64,000 nt of DNA from Amycolatopsis sp. WAC 01376 (GTDB lineage Bacteria > Actinomycetota > Actinomycetes > Mycobacteriales > Pseudonocardiaceae). A program made the position numbers and the translations under genes. The notes beneath the pieces were generated by a model that was given only the letters and a program-made list of their open reading frames with translations, had not been told where the DNA came from and made no database searches. The DNA is taken from assembly GCF_003947415.1 (NCBI RefSeq), contig NZ_QHKL01000001.1, forward strand, positions 1,240,001 through 1,304,000, read 5' to 3'. Positions 1 through 7,623 of the stretch are shown piece after piece (position 1 is the first letter of the stretch; every line of letters starts with the position of its first letter).

Positions 1-954
1 CGTGGCCTTGCCCGCCTGCTTGTTCGCCGCGTCCACGCCCACACCCATGACCGCGCGGAACTCGGCCGTCTCGCCGACATTCAGGGCACGAAGCGAAGCA
101 CCGTCCTTCGCGCGGAGGTCGGGGGCCTGCGGCTGCGGGGCGCCCTGCGCGAGCAGCCCCACGGCGAGGCTGCGGGCTTCTTCGGTGCGCTGCGCGGCCT
201 GCTCCCGCGCTTCGGCGGTCTTGGCGTTGGTGAACAGGTCGGCGAAACGGGTGTCCAGCCGGTCGAGCAACTCCAGAATGCGGGCGCTCGTGTCGGCGGC
301 GCCGTCCGCGTCGGCTGCGGTGAGGGCGTGCTCTGCGCGGGCGCGCTCTTCGGCGGTGTCCTGAAGCTCAGTGGTCAAGGTGGTGGGGCTCCCCTTCGGT
401 ATGGCTGCGGCCGTGACGGGCCGCGCGCCGGATGCCTGTGCGCTGCGGGCCTCATGAAGGGCGCGCAGGGCTGCGGTGGTGTCGGGGTAGGCCGGGTTCA
501 AGACCGGGCCCAGCTCCACGACGTTGATACGGCGAAGCGTCCGGATGACTTCGCCGTCCGGTGTGTCTGTCCATTCCTGATCGGAACGTGCGTCCGGAAG
601 CGAGAACGTGAACGAGGACCCGCGCAGGACACCGCGCCGGATCAGTTCGGCGACGTCGCGGGCGGTGCTGGTGTCCGGTAGGTCGATCTCGTACCAACCT
701 CCGGTGTCGTCCTCACCGACCCGCAGACCCGCGCCCGACCGGGCAAGCGGGGCATCCGCGTTGTGGTTGAACGTGGCCACCAGGTCGTTGTGTGCCAACG
801 ATTCGCTGCCCGCGCCGTGCTCGATGCGCTCCCGGAACCCACCAAGGTCATGGGACAGCGCGCCGAAAACGTAGGCGTAGCCTCGAATAGTGGTGTTCTC
901 GCCTTCGGTCCGCAGCTCGACCGTGCGCGCGTAGTCGCGCCGCTCAGTGGTCAA
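1..954 (-). CDS. HK97-type prohead protease fused in frame to major capsid protein (partial)
   Basis: The reading frame is open without a stop from a TTG start at 954 to the window edge, so the capsid C-terminus is missing. Residues 1 to about 175 look like an HK97 prohead protease: RGYAYVFG near the start, then FNHN, then ELGPVLNPAYPDT. From codon 193 the frame continues into a charged coiled-coil stretch (LTTELQDTAEERARAEHAL) like the delta/scaffold domain that precedes HK97-fold capsid proteins. The start has AAGGAGA upstream and overlaps the portal stop by 11 bases. A second TTG at 378, also preceded by a GGGGAG site and followed by the same bases as the first start, could give free capsid protein. 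The family normally encodes the two proteins separately or fused; here I see only the fusion. Confidence 0.85.
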   Translation of the reverse strand, partial: MTTERRDYARTVELRTEGENTTIRGYAYVFGALSHDLGGFRERIEHGAGSESLAHNDLVATFNHNADAPLARSGAGLRVGEDDTGGWYEIDLPDTSTARDVAELIRRGVLRGSSFTFSLPDARSDQEWTDTPDGEVIRTLRRINVVELGPVLNPAYPDTTAALRALHEARSAQASGARPVTAAAIPKGSPTTLTTELQDTAEERARAEHALTAADADGAADTSARILELLDRLDTRFADLFTNAKTAEAREQAAQRTEEARSLAVGLLAQGAPQPQAPDLRAKDGASLRALNVGETAEFRAVMGVGVDAANKQAGKAT

Positions 955-2302
955 CGGGTGCGGTCTCCTTGGGCTTGTCGGCCGACTCGTCGTCGGTCTC
1001 GTCCGCGTCGGTCGCGGGGTCCTCCCCGGTCTCGTCGGCGGTGCCGTCCGGCTCGTCGTCCGGTTCGTTCGTGCTCTTCCCGGCGGACAGCGACAATGGG
1101 CCGTCCGGGGTGAGCAATGCGAGGTTCAGCGGGAGTTGAAAGTAGTCGCCGTACTCGGTGTCCGGCGGAAGATCTTCGAGCGCTCGCACTTCGTTGCGGG
1201 TGTAGATGCCGGACGCGAGACCAACACGGTAGGTGTCCATGCGGTCTTTGATGGCGCCGCGCTGGATGGCGTCGAGACTCAAGCGGACAAACGCTTTCGG
1301 GTCGCCCGTGTCGGCGACGAGCAGCGCGGTTAACGCCTCTTCGATCCGCTCGACCCATGGCCGGGTGGAGTACTGCGCAAAGCTCGTGTTCTGCTCCGAC
1401 AGGCCAGAACCCCATGACGTCGAGTTGGTGGCGTCCGCGATGAGATGCGGCGGAACACCGAAAAGCCTTGCCACGTCGGGAACCTGGAACTGACGTGTTT
1501 CCAAGAACTGTGCTTCGTCCGGGCTGATCGTTACTTTCTGGAACGTCGCGCCCTCGGTCAGGATCGCGAGACCGTGCCGGTTTCCCCTGCCACGATGGAT
1601 ATTGCGCCACGTCTGCCGGGCGGCCTTCAGCCCCTCCGGCGACATCGGGCCGGGGACGTTGACCACGGCGCCGGGAAGCGCGCCATCCCTGAAAAAGTCG
1701 CCGCTGTATTCCAGTGCCGACAACGCGGAACCGATGGTGAGCGCTGCGGCCTTGAGTGGTGAGACTCCTCGCAGGTCTCCGGCGAGCGGAAGCCCTTGCA
1801 AGTGAAGGACGTCCTTCGGGTCGAGTGCTCCGACGACGTCCGCCGGTTCCTCTTCGCCTGCGACAGAGAGTTGGTACACCAGGCGTTTGCGGCCGGAACG
1901 GGTCGCGACGTAGCGCGGCTCCACCATGGACGCGGGGATGACGTCGAGTGCGACCACTCGGCCACCCGAACGAGAGACCAGGATGTAGGCGTTGCCTTCA
2001 AGGAGAAGGCTCGTCATGATCTGTCCGAAGAACGTGATACGGCCGATGTCCGGATTCGGCTTGATCAGCCAATCCGGTGTAGGTAGTGGACGGCGTCGTT
2101 TGGCCACGCGACGGTACGTGTCCACAGGCAGTGTCGCGATGTTGTCCGATAGCAGCCGCACGCACGCGAAGACAGCCGAGACTTTCAGCGCTGTCTCACG
2201 CGTCAACGGCTCGTCGTCCGGAGCGTCCACCCCGAACAGTTCGCCGCTGGTCTTGGCCTGCTCGACCGGGACGGGTGCGGAGCGTTTCTCCACAAAGGAC
2301 AT
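944..2302 (-). CDS. Phage portal protein (HK97 family)
   Basis: The 452-residue protein forms the dodecameric portal at the capsid vertex through which DNA is packaged. Family features seen are the N-terminal SAVFACVRLLSDNIATLPV helix, LLLEGNAYILV, DVIPASMVEPRY, LQGLPLAGDLRGVSPL and the late VPPHLIADATNSTSWGSG segment. The last 40 or so residues are a low-complexity acidic tail (repeated Asp/Glu/Thr). I chose ATG 2302 (MSFVEKRS) because the longer upstream frame is arginine-rich out-of-family sequence. It lies between the small membrane protein and the protease-capsid gene, in standard head-module order. Confidence 0.93.
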   Translation of the reverse strand: MSFVEKRSAPVPVEQAKTSGELFGVDAPDDEPLTRETALKVSAVFACVRLLSDNIATLPVDTYRRVAKRRRPLPTPDWLIKPNPDIGRITFFGQIMTSLLLEGNAYILVSRSGGRVVALDVIPASMVEPRYVATRSGRKRLVYQLSVAGEEEPADVVGALDPKDVLHLQGLPLAGDLRGVSPLKAAALTIGSALSALEYSGDFFRDGALPGAVVNVPGPMSPEGLKAARQTWRNIHRGRGNRHGLAILTEGATFQKVTISPDEAQFLETRQFQVPDVARLFGVPPHLIADATNSTSWGSGLSEQNTSFAQYSTRPWVERIEEALTALLVADTGDPKAFVRLSLDAIQRGAIKDRMDTYRVGLASGIYTRNEVRALEDLPPDTEYGDYFQLPLNLALLTPDGPLSLSAGKSTNEPDDEPDGTADETGEDPATDADETDDESADKPKETAPVDH

Positions 2303-2310
2303 GAAGCCCA

Positions 2311-2541
2311 CTAGGCCGCACCGCCCTTCGACTTCGCGGCGCACACGGCGCCGATCACGGCGAGCACTCCGCCCGTGATCCATCCGGCGGGGCCGTAGAT
2401 GGCTGCGGCGCCGGTCGTGATTGCCGACGCGCCACCGGTCGCGAGGATCTCCGGCGAGCTTTTCCGCCACAGTGCGGCGGTTCGCCAACGGATTTTCTTC
2501 GTGGCATAGGTGATTCGCTGCCACTTGTCAGTGTTGAGAAC
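2311..2541 (-). CDS. Small single-pass membrane protein, start uncertain
   Basis: An open frame follows the terminase stop directly, in the same frame, and ends eight bases before the portal start. It encodes a basic, Trp-containing N-terminus (TYATKKIRWRTAALWRK) followed by a Gly/Ala-rich hydrophobic helix (PAGWITGGVLAVIGAVC) and a short basic tail. A strong AAAGGAGG ribosome site precedes it, but no ATG, GTG or TTG stands at the right distance. I placed the boundary at GTT 2541; CTC 2538 or an internal ATC are alternatives. Function unknown; holin-like or head-associated small proteins are possible. The good ribosome site and tight packing between two real genes support translation. Confidence 0.45.
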   Translation of the reverse strand, partial: VLNTDKWQRITYATKKIRWRTAALWRKSSPEILATGGASAITTGAAAIYGPAGWITGGVLAVIGAVCAAKSKGGAA

Positions 2542-2553
2542 TGCGGCCTCCTT

Positions 2554-4029
2554 TCACCACGTGTCGTCATCCTCGAAGTCATCCCAGGGCTTTCCGTCCA
2601 CCAGGAAACCGTCACTTGTGCTTCGGTCCTCGCGGAAGAGCTGCGCGCGGTGAAGGGCGCCGATCAGGCATACGGCGAGGTCGATCTTTCTTTTGCTGCC
2701 CGCGCTTTCCTTGTGGATTCGCGGGCCTCGCGTGTCCTCGCGCACGACCGCGTTGGCAAGGTGGCGCGCTAGGGCCGGGTCGCCGGAGTGCGACATCCGC
2801 CCTTCCGTGATCACCTCATACGCGCTTTGCGTCGCGGGAACCATGCGCGCAAGGGAGTTGGTCGGGAACTCGACCACGGGCAAGCCCTCTTCGGCTAGCT
2901 CCTGCATGGCGACTTCCCACCGGTATGGGTCGCCGGGAACCTCCGCGACGCGGTAGGTCCGGCATATATCCCGGATTCTCTGCTTGACCTCGCCCAGTGG
3001 TGTACGCCAGTGCGGGTCATCCGGCGGGGCCTCCCAGTGCCCGAGTACCTCCGCGTGCAAGTCGGACAGGCGGACACCGACGATGCCGGTTGAATCGCCT
3101 TTCCACGCTGCGTCAACGAACGCGACGATTTCGTCGCCGGGTTCAAGCCGCTTGTCCGGTCGCGCGAGCGCTTCCCACGCGCCGTGAGGAAGCCACGTTG
3201 AACCGCCCCGTACGAATTGGTTCAGCCGGTACATGCGGAAATTGGCTTCCGGTGTCCGCTTGCAGCTCGCGGCGAAGTCGTCCGTGTTCATGATTTCCCA
3301 CGACGGATTGCAGCGGCGCCACACGTCGGGGTCGCGGTGATCCACGGTCTCGCCGGGCTGGACCCCGTACCAGCGAGACCAGAAGGAAGGATCGTCTTCT
3401 TCGCCGGACGCGACACGGCGGCCGTACTCGACCAGGTCCGCGAACGGCCCATCGGGCAGCGGCCCGGCGGTCGAGATCACCAAGAACAGGGGCTCGTTCC
3501 GTTGCGCAGAGCCAAGAGTGAGCGCGTCGAACAGGTCACTGTTCTTCGCCTGCGCGTACTCGTCCATCACGATCATGGACGGGTTCAGCCCTTGCTGTAG
3601 TCCGGCGTCGGCGGACACGGCCTTGAACCGGCCGCCCGTGGCGTGACAGATGATCTGATCACGTTGGACAGTGCAGATGTCCGACAGAAGCGGAGACATC
3701 CGCACCATGCGGGCGGCTTCGGCGAACAGTAGCCGGGCCTGGTCGCGGGTGTTGGCGGCGCAGATGACTTCCGGCGCCGCGTCGCGGGTGTCCGCGCACA
3801 GGTGGTACAGCGCGAGCGCTGCGGCAAGCTGTGTCTTGCCGTTCTTGCGCGCGACACCGAGAACCGCCGTCCGGTAACGGCGTCGGCCGTCCGGGGTGAG
3901 CCGGTAAATCTCGTCGATGGCGTCGCGTTGCCATGTGAGCAGACGGAACGGGCGCCCGAGGTACGAGCCGCCTAGCGTTAGGTGCTGGACGAATCGGCGT
4001 ACGCGTCGTCCCTCTGTTTTGGGGGACAA
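2554..4029 (-). CDS. Phage terminase large subunit
   Basis: This is the ATPase/nuclease motor that cuts and packages phage DNA. The 491 residues show LTWQRDAIDEIYRL, the Walker A region LGVARKNGKTQLAAALALYH near residues 56-75, Walker B MIVMDEYAQAKNS near 151-163, and ISTAGPLPDG. The C-terminal nuclease region contains IVAFVDAAWKGDSTGIVGV, whose aspartates are the expected metal ligands. Translation starts at TTG 4029 (MSPKTEG) behind an AGGAGG site. It follows the small subunit by 12 bases, and the two are surely co-transcribed. Confidence 0.95.
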   Translation of the reverse strand: MSPKTEGRRVRRFVQHLTLGGSYLGRPFRLLTWQRDAIDEIYRLTPDGRRRYRTAVLGVARKNGKTQLAAALALYHLCADTRDAAPEVICAANTRDQARLLFAEAARMVRMSPLLSDICTVQRDQIICHATGGRFKAVSADAGLQQGLNPSMIVMDEYAQAKNSDLFDALTLGSAQRNEPLFLVISTAGPLPDGPFADLVEYGRRVASGEEDDPSFWSRWYGVQPGETVDHRDPDVWRRCNPSWEIMNTDDFAASCKRTPEANFRMYRLNQFVRGGSTWLPHGAWEALARPDKRLEPGDEIVAFVDAAWKGDSTGIVGVRLSDLHAEVLGHWEAPPDDPHWRTPLGEVKQRIRDICRTYRVAEVPGDPYRWEVAMQELAEEGLPVVEFPTNSLARMVPATQSAYEVITEGRMSHSGDPALARHLANAVVREDTRGPRIHKESAGSKRKIDLAVCLIGALHRAQLFREDRSTSDGFLVDGKPWDDFEDDDTW

Positions 4030-4041
4030 CGGTTTCGCCTC

Positions 4042-4497
4042 CTAGTCGTCGGGGTCGCCCAAGATGTCGTCAAGAGTCGTCCGGCGCGCAGCGTTCGCGG
4101 CGATGCCCAGACGAAGGCGGGCTTCCAGGTTCAGCCCGAGAGTTGTTTCTATGGCGCGTAGTTCCTTCTCCGTGGACTCGACGTACCGCAACGCCGGATG
4201 AATCACGGTCTGCCCGGTACTGCCCACCGTGGTGAGCCCGTCGATTTCCACTTCGCGCAGCAGGGCGGCCCGCCGGTCGTGCAGTTCGCAATAGCGCTCG
4301 ATCACGAACCGGTCGGTTGCCGGAAGGTAGGCGCCTTCGCCCGCAGCCCACACGGCCCGCCAGATCTCGCGGCCGACGTCGCCCAGCTTCGCCGGAACTC
4401 GGGGTGCTCGTCCGGAATGGACGGTAGGCGCGGACGAAGAACCGGCTGCACTGCGTGGATTCCCGGAGCGATCCTCCGGTCGCTTCGCGTGCGACAT
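4042..4497 (-). CDS. Phage terminase small subunit (P27 family)
   Basis: The 151-residue protein recognises the packaging site and recruits the large subunit. It shows the P27 pattern: a Pro/Arg-rich start, then LGDVGREIWRAVWAAG, DRFVIERYCELHDRRAALLREVE, GQTVIHPALRYVESTEKELR, and a final LGLNLEARLRLGIAANAA helix. ATG 4497 (MSHAKRPED) is preceded by GGAGG at seven bases. A longer frame to 4623 would run through a repeat element and is rejected. It is the first gene of the head-packaging block. Confidence 0.9.
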   Translation of the reverse strand: MSHAKRPEDRSGNPRSAAGSSSAPTVHSGRAPRVPAKLGDVGREIWRAVWAAGEGAYLPATDRFVIERYCELHDRRAALLREVEIDGLTTVGSTGQTVIHPALRYVESTEKELRAIETTLGLNLEARLRLGIAANAARRTTLDDILGDPDD

Positions 4498-4523
4498 GCC
4501 GGTTACCTCCGCTTGATGTTGTG

Positions 4524-4583
4524 GTGTGCACGCCAACCGGCCCTCTCGCCGGCCGCGGGGCCTTCTTGCGGTGTGCACGCCAA
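4524..4583. repeat. GTGTGCAC-flanked hairpin element, copy 1
   Basis: Two direct copies of GTGTGCACGCCAA (4524-4536 and 4571-4583) bracket a roughly 34-base GC-rich stem-loop containing CGCCGGCCGCGGGGC. A second copy of the same architecture lies inside the methyltransferase gene at 6696-6757, with the hairpin core in the opposite orientation. This copy is intergenic, between the divergent terminase small subunit and the small plus-strand gene. Confidence 0.75.
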
Positions 4584-4661
4584 CGGCGCGGCCGGATTCC
4601 CGTTCGAGTGAACCTGTTCTCATGGCAGTACTTCCGCGTGAGCAACTGAGATCCTCGCGGC

Positions 4662-4955
4662 ATGGAAATCACACCCTTGCCCGAGTACGAACCTCCGACA
4701 CGCGAGAGGGTCAGCGCTCTGGAACTTGCGGCCTTGCGCGCCGTACGTGACGGCTCAGTCGTTCGTTCGGCGGGAACCTGGTCCGTGGCACACGAAGACA
4801 TGGACGGGGACCGCGCTACGGCCTTCACAGTCCTTCTAGGCCGTGGCCTGATCTCGTTACAGGCGAAGGACTTCGGACACGGCAACCAGGCGGACGTCAC
4901 ACTGCGCGGGCTTGGCGTCATCGGCGCGAACGACCACCGCGCGGCGGAGATCTAG
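4662..4955 (+). CDS. Small hypothetical phage protein
   Basis: A 97-residue protein starting MEITPLPEYEPPTRERVSA. It has a helical N-terminal half (LELAALRAVRDGSVVRSAG) and AFTVLLGRGLISLQAKD, a pattern that could be a small winged-helix fold; I do not recognise a family. It is the only plus-strand gene between the left edge and 8.5 kb, and its stop overlaps the stop of the convergent transglycosylase gene by a few bases. The divergent 165-base gap to the terminase small subunit could hold a promoter pair. Function unknown; a regulator of the late block is one possibility. Confidence 0.6.
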   Translation: MEITPLPEYEPPTRERVSALELAALRAVRDGSVVRSAGTWSVAHEDMDGDRATAFTVLLGRGLISLQAKDFGHGNQADVTLRGLGVIGANDHRAAEI

Positions 4956-5632
4956 TAGCCGCTGTACCGGGCGCCCGTGCGTCTGCCGACGACTCCGGGC
5001 ACGTGGCTTTCGGAGCCGTAGCGGCCACGGGCGTAACGAACTCCCGCAATGATGTTGTCGACCGGGTGGCGGATGTCGCCGTATCCGGGTAGCGCCCACC
5101 GGTCGAAGGTCGGCCGGATGGTCTGCACGAGCCCGATAGACGGCGTGCCGCGTCGGGCGTTGATGTCCCAGTTGTTCACGGCGCACGGATCGCCGGAGGA
5201 CTCCGCCGCGATGATGAGCCGCAGCGCGTCCCGGTCGGTGATCGGGCGTTCGCCGACGTGCTCCAGCGCGGCGGAAGCCTGCGCGATCCATCGGTCAAGC
5301 GCGTCACCCTTGGCAGGACCGCACGACGGGTTCGAGTCCTTCGCCGGAGGTTCGGGGTCCGGGCCTGCCCCGGCGGGCTGCGGGCTCGCAGGCACCGACG
5401 GCGGAGCGGGCCGGGCCGGTTCGGCGGGCTGCGACCACACCAGGGCCGGGCGCGGCCGGGGTGCCACGGCCTGAACCGTGGAGAGCAGGAGAACGGCGAC
5501 CAATGCCCCGGCGATAACGCGGTCGGTCGCCGACACGGAGCCGGGCAAGGTGCCTCCGTTCAGAGGTCGGCCGGGGACCGCCTGCGCGGACCGGCGTGTA
5601 AGTCCGTCCTGCGGCCGTCGCCCGGCGGGCAC
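4952..5632 (-). CDS. Membrane-anchored lytic transglycosylase (SLT-like)
   Basis: The 226-residue protein has one N-terminal membrane segment (VIAGALVAVLLLSTVQ, residues ~39-54), a Pro/Ala-rich linker, and a C-terminal transglycosylase-like domain. The probable catalytic Glu is in AAESSGDP, followed by NNWDINARRGTPSIGLVQ, PTFDRWALPGYGDIRHPVDN and IIAGVRYARGRYG. It presumably cleaves peptidoglycan for phage entry or release. Its C-terminal domain closely resembles the WXG-linked transglycosylase encoded at 39880. GTG 5632 is the longest start; an internal GTG just before SATDRVIAG would put the membrane helix at the very N-terminus. Lying between methyltransferase and terminase genes is an unusual place for a lysis gene. 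Confidence 0.8.
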   Translation of the reverse strand: MPAGRRPQDGLTRRSAQAVPGRPLNGGTLPGSVSATDRVIAGALVAVLLLSTVQAVAPRPRPALVWSQPAEPARPAPPSVPASPQPAGAGPDPEPPAKDSNPSCGPAKGDALDRWIAQASAALEHVGERPITDRDALRLIIAAESSGDPCAVNNWDINARRGTPSIGLVQTIRPTFDRWALPGYGDIRHPVDNIIAGVRYARGRYGSESHVPGVVGRRTGARYSGY

Positions 5633-5643
5633 GGAAGATGGGG

Positions 5644-5712
5644 ACCACCCCGCACGGGGAGCACCAGGCCGCGAGAGGGGGCGCGGCCGGGCTCGAACCC
5701 GTACGGGGTGGT
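5644..5712. other. Long-range hairpin between methyltransferase and transglycosylase genes
   Basis: Nine-base outer arms (ACCACCCCG and CGGGGTGGT) close a 69-base structure. It contains a perfect seven-base-pair inner hairpin (GGCCGCG / CGCGGCC) and a small CGGG-loop-CCCG arm whose loop reads TTCGAG on the minus strand. It starts three bases after the methyltransferase stop and could be a terminator/attenuator or an RNA element. It resembles a cloverleaf but does not fit tRNA geometry. Confidence 0.5.
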
Positions 5713-5715
5713 GGT

Positions 5716-6561
5716 CTAGGCAGGCTGCGCGGAAGCGAGCTGCGGGAGGAGAAGACGGAGAGCGAGGGCCGCTTGCTGCGGCACGACACCGTTACCGAGA
5801 AGGCGGAGTTTCTGCGCGCGGGACAGGCCGGGCATGTCCGCCACGTAGCCGGGCGCAAGGCCCATGAGCCACTCAACGAACGGTGCTGTGAGCAGGTGCG
5901 TACCCCGGTCGGTCTCGAAGGAAGGAACCGGAGCTACTCGCCCAAGGGCGTGTTCCCATCCTCGGACGGCGTCGGTGTACTTGCCCCAGTCGAGTCCTCC
6001 ACCAAGCGTGATATCGCCGTCTGAAGGTTGAGCCCTCCCCGGCGGCCCCCCGACCAGGCGCCCGCGTGGCACGTCGCGTGCGGTGTCGGCAGCAACCACG
6101 AAGAGCCTCCGCCGAACGTGCGGTGCCCCGACATCACCAGCGGATACAACCGCCCATGCGAATAGATACCCACCTTCGGCAAGGTCGGCGAAGACGTCTC
6201 CGGCGCCGCGCTTGAGATGTCCGGCAACGTTCTCCAACACGATGACTCTTGGTCGAAGTACGCGAACGGCGCGAGCGATCCAGGGCCAGAGATGGCGGGG
6301 GTCTTCGGTACCACGGCGCCTCCCAGCGTGCGAGAAAGGTTGGCACGGGTACCCGGCGCACAGGACGTCGACAGGCGGGACGTTCTGCCACTCGACCGTG
6401 CGGACGTCGCCCAGGTTCGGGGCGTGCGGGTGGTAGGCGGTCATGACCGTGACGGCCGCAGGATCGATGTCGGCCCACCACGCGAGCTGTCCGCCGAAGA
6501 CGTCGACGGCCGCGAGGTCGAGCCCGCCGAGACCGGAGCACAGAGACCCGATCGTCGTCAC
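5716..6561 (-). CDS. DNA C5-cytosine methyltransferase
   Basis: It transfers a methyl group from S-adenosylmethionine to cytosine C5 in DNA. Motif I is GSLCSGLGGLDLA at the N-terminus. Motif IV is CAGYPCQPFSHAG with the catalytic Cys. Motif VI is VIVLENVAGHL, motif VIII is APHVRRRLFVVA, and the C-terminal motif X appears as LRLLGNGVVPQQA. All catalytic motifs are intact. I prefer GTG 6561 (MTTIGSLCSG) because it overlaps the preceding stop as GTGA; ATG 6576 is the alternative. It is coupled to the second methyltransferase upstream. No cognate restriction gene is adjacent, so self-modification against host restriction is likely. Confidence 0.92.
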   Translation of the reverse strand: MTTIGSLCSGLGGLDLAAVDVFGGQLAWWADIDPAAVTVMTAYHPHAPNLGDVRTVEWQNVPPVDVLCAGYPCQPFSHAGRRRGTEDPRHLWPWIARAVRVLRPRVIVLENVAGHLKRGAGDVFADLAEGGYLFAWAVVSAGDVGAPHVRRRLFVVAADTARDVPRGRLVGGPPGRAQPSDGDITLGGGLDWGKYTDAVRGWEHALGRVAPVPSFETDRGTHLLTAPFVEWLMGLAPGYVADMPGLSRAQKLRLLGNGVVPQQAALALRLLLPQLASAQPA

Positions 6562-7484
6562 TTGCCTGCCTGGCATCGGTCGAGCGCAAGGGCGAGATAG
6601 TCCGGGTTCAGGTCGACCCCGATAGCGCGCAGACCTGCGGCGCGGGCTGCGACGAGCGACGTTCCCGACCCGCAGAAGGGGTCAAGGATCGTGGGGTGTG
6701 CACCACAAGATTCGGCCCCGCGGCCGGCGAGGGGCGTCTTGTCGTGTGCACCACAAGTAGGCACGGACGCGGCAATGCAGCGTTCGGCGAGCCGCAGCGG
6801 CATCGGCGCGAAGTGGGCGCCCTTGAAAGGCTGCGTCGGCAGCGTCCACACGTCGCCGGGATTGTGGCCCCGGTCTTCGTGCCCCGGCGGCGGCCACACG
6901 CTCGTGACGCTGTTGGCCTTCTTCGGCCCCGGCTTGCGCGCCCGTCGAGACGGGGAGCGGTCGCCCGTGTACGGCTCACGAACCGCGTCCAGGTTGAACC
7001 GGTACCGGTTCGACTTCGTCAGCATGAACACCGACTCGTACCGGTTCGAGAACCGGTCTTGCACGCTCTCCGGCATCGCGTTCGGCTTGGCCCACACGAT
7101 GGCGTTCCGCAGAAACCAGCCGTCCGCCTGAAGCGCGAAGGCGACCTTCCACGGAAGCCCGATCAGGTTCTTGGGCCGCGTCCCGGTCGACCCGGCCCGC
7201 AGCGGCCCGGACTTCGCCGTGTAGGCGTCGCCCAGGTTCAGCCACACAAGGCCATCGTCGGCAAGTACCCGGCGCACTTCGGCGAACACGGACACGAGCC
7301 GTTCGACGTACTCCGCCACGGTCGGCTCACGGCCGATCTGCGCGGCGTCACCGTAGTCGCGGAGCCCGAAGTACGGCGGGCTGGTGACGACGGCATTAAC
7401 GGAGCCGGGCTCTAGCGTGCGGAGCACGTCGGCCGCGTCGCCCTGGTGAAGGGTGAGCGTCTCGTCTCGGTAGTACTCGGCCAC
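6558..7484 (-). CDS. DNA methyltransferase, beta class (N4-cytosine/N6-adenine)
   Basis: The order catalytic motif first (TSPPYFGLRDYGD, residues 34-46), SAM-binding motif last (DPFCGSGTS, residues 268-276), is the beta-class arrangement. TSPPY can go with either N4-cytosine or N6-adenine methylation. Further family marks are LVWLNLGDAYTAKSG, NLIGLPWKVAFALQADGWFL and RYESVFMLTKSNRY. Residues ~248-263 (between two CGAH tetrads) are encoded by an inserted hairpin repeat, which keeps the frame and sits just before motif I. The gene is translationally coupled to the C5 methyltransferase. Whether the insert affects activity is unknown. Confidence 0.92.
   Translation of the reverse strand: MAEYYRDETLTLHQGDAADVLRTLEPGSVNAVVTSPPYFGLRDYGDAAQIGREPTVAEYVERLVSVFAEVRRVLADDGLVWLNLGDAYTAKSGPLRAGSTGTRPKNLIGLPWKVAFALQADGWFLRNAIVWAKPNAMPESVQDRFSNRYESVFMLTKSNRYRFNLDAVREPYTGDRSPSRRARKPGPKKANSVTSVWPPPGHEDRGHNPGDVWTLPTQPFKGAHFAPMPLRLAERCIAASVPTCGAHDKTPLAGRGAESCGAHPTILDPFCGSGTSLVAARAAGLRAIGVDLNPDYLALALDRCQAGK
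6696..6757. repeat. GTGTGCAC-flanked hairpin element, copy 2, in frame inside a methyltransferase gene
   Basis: Direct repeats GTGTGCACCACAAG (6696-6709 and 6744-6757) flank a GC-rich stem-loop core containing GGCCCCGCGGCCGGCGAGGG. The core matches the copy at 4524-4583 in inverted orientation relative to the flanks. The repeat period is 48 bases, so the element adds exactly 16 codons to the host gene. The flanking repeats look like a target-site duplication. Confidence 0.75.
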
Positions 7485-7592
7485 GCGCTCACCTCCAATC
7501 GATCGGCGCGGGGAAGCCCGTCACAGGGAACTCTCAACGCGGGTCAGACACCCGCCCGCGAAGCGCTCGACCCGTGACGGGCTGGAATGGCT

Positions 7593-7623
7593 GCCTAAGC
7601 CCCTGTTTCCAGGGGTTTTAGGC
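7593..7623. terminator. Hairpin in the HNH-methyltransferase gap
   Basis: GCCTAAG-CCCTG and CAGGGG-TTTAGGC arms form a stable stem with a four-base loop. The surrounding gap (7485-7879) contains no convincing gene; short frames there have no family features or ribosome site. It may terminate transcription from the HNH gene or act as an mRNA leader structure for the methyltransferase operon. Confidence 0.4.

Noticed and set aside
4498..4623. Longer N-terminus of the terminase small subunit and overlapping small frames
   Set aside because: They run through the GTGTGCAC hairpin element and lack a ribosome site; ATG 4497 has one and matches the family start.
5644..5712. tRNA gene or tRNA-derived attachment site
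   Set aside because: T-arm pairing and loop length do not fit and there is no proper anticodon arm or acceptor order.
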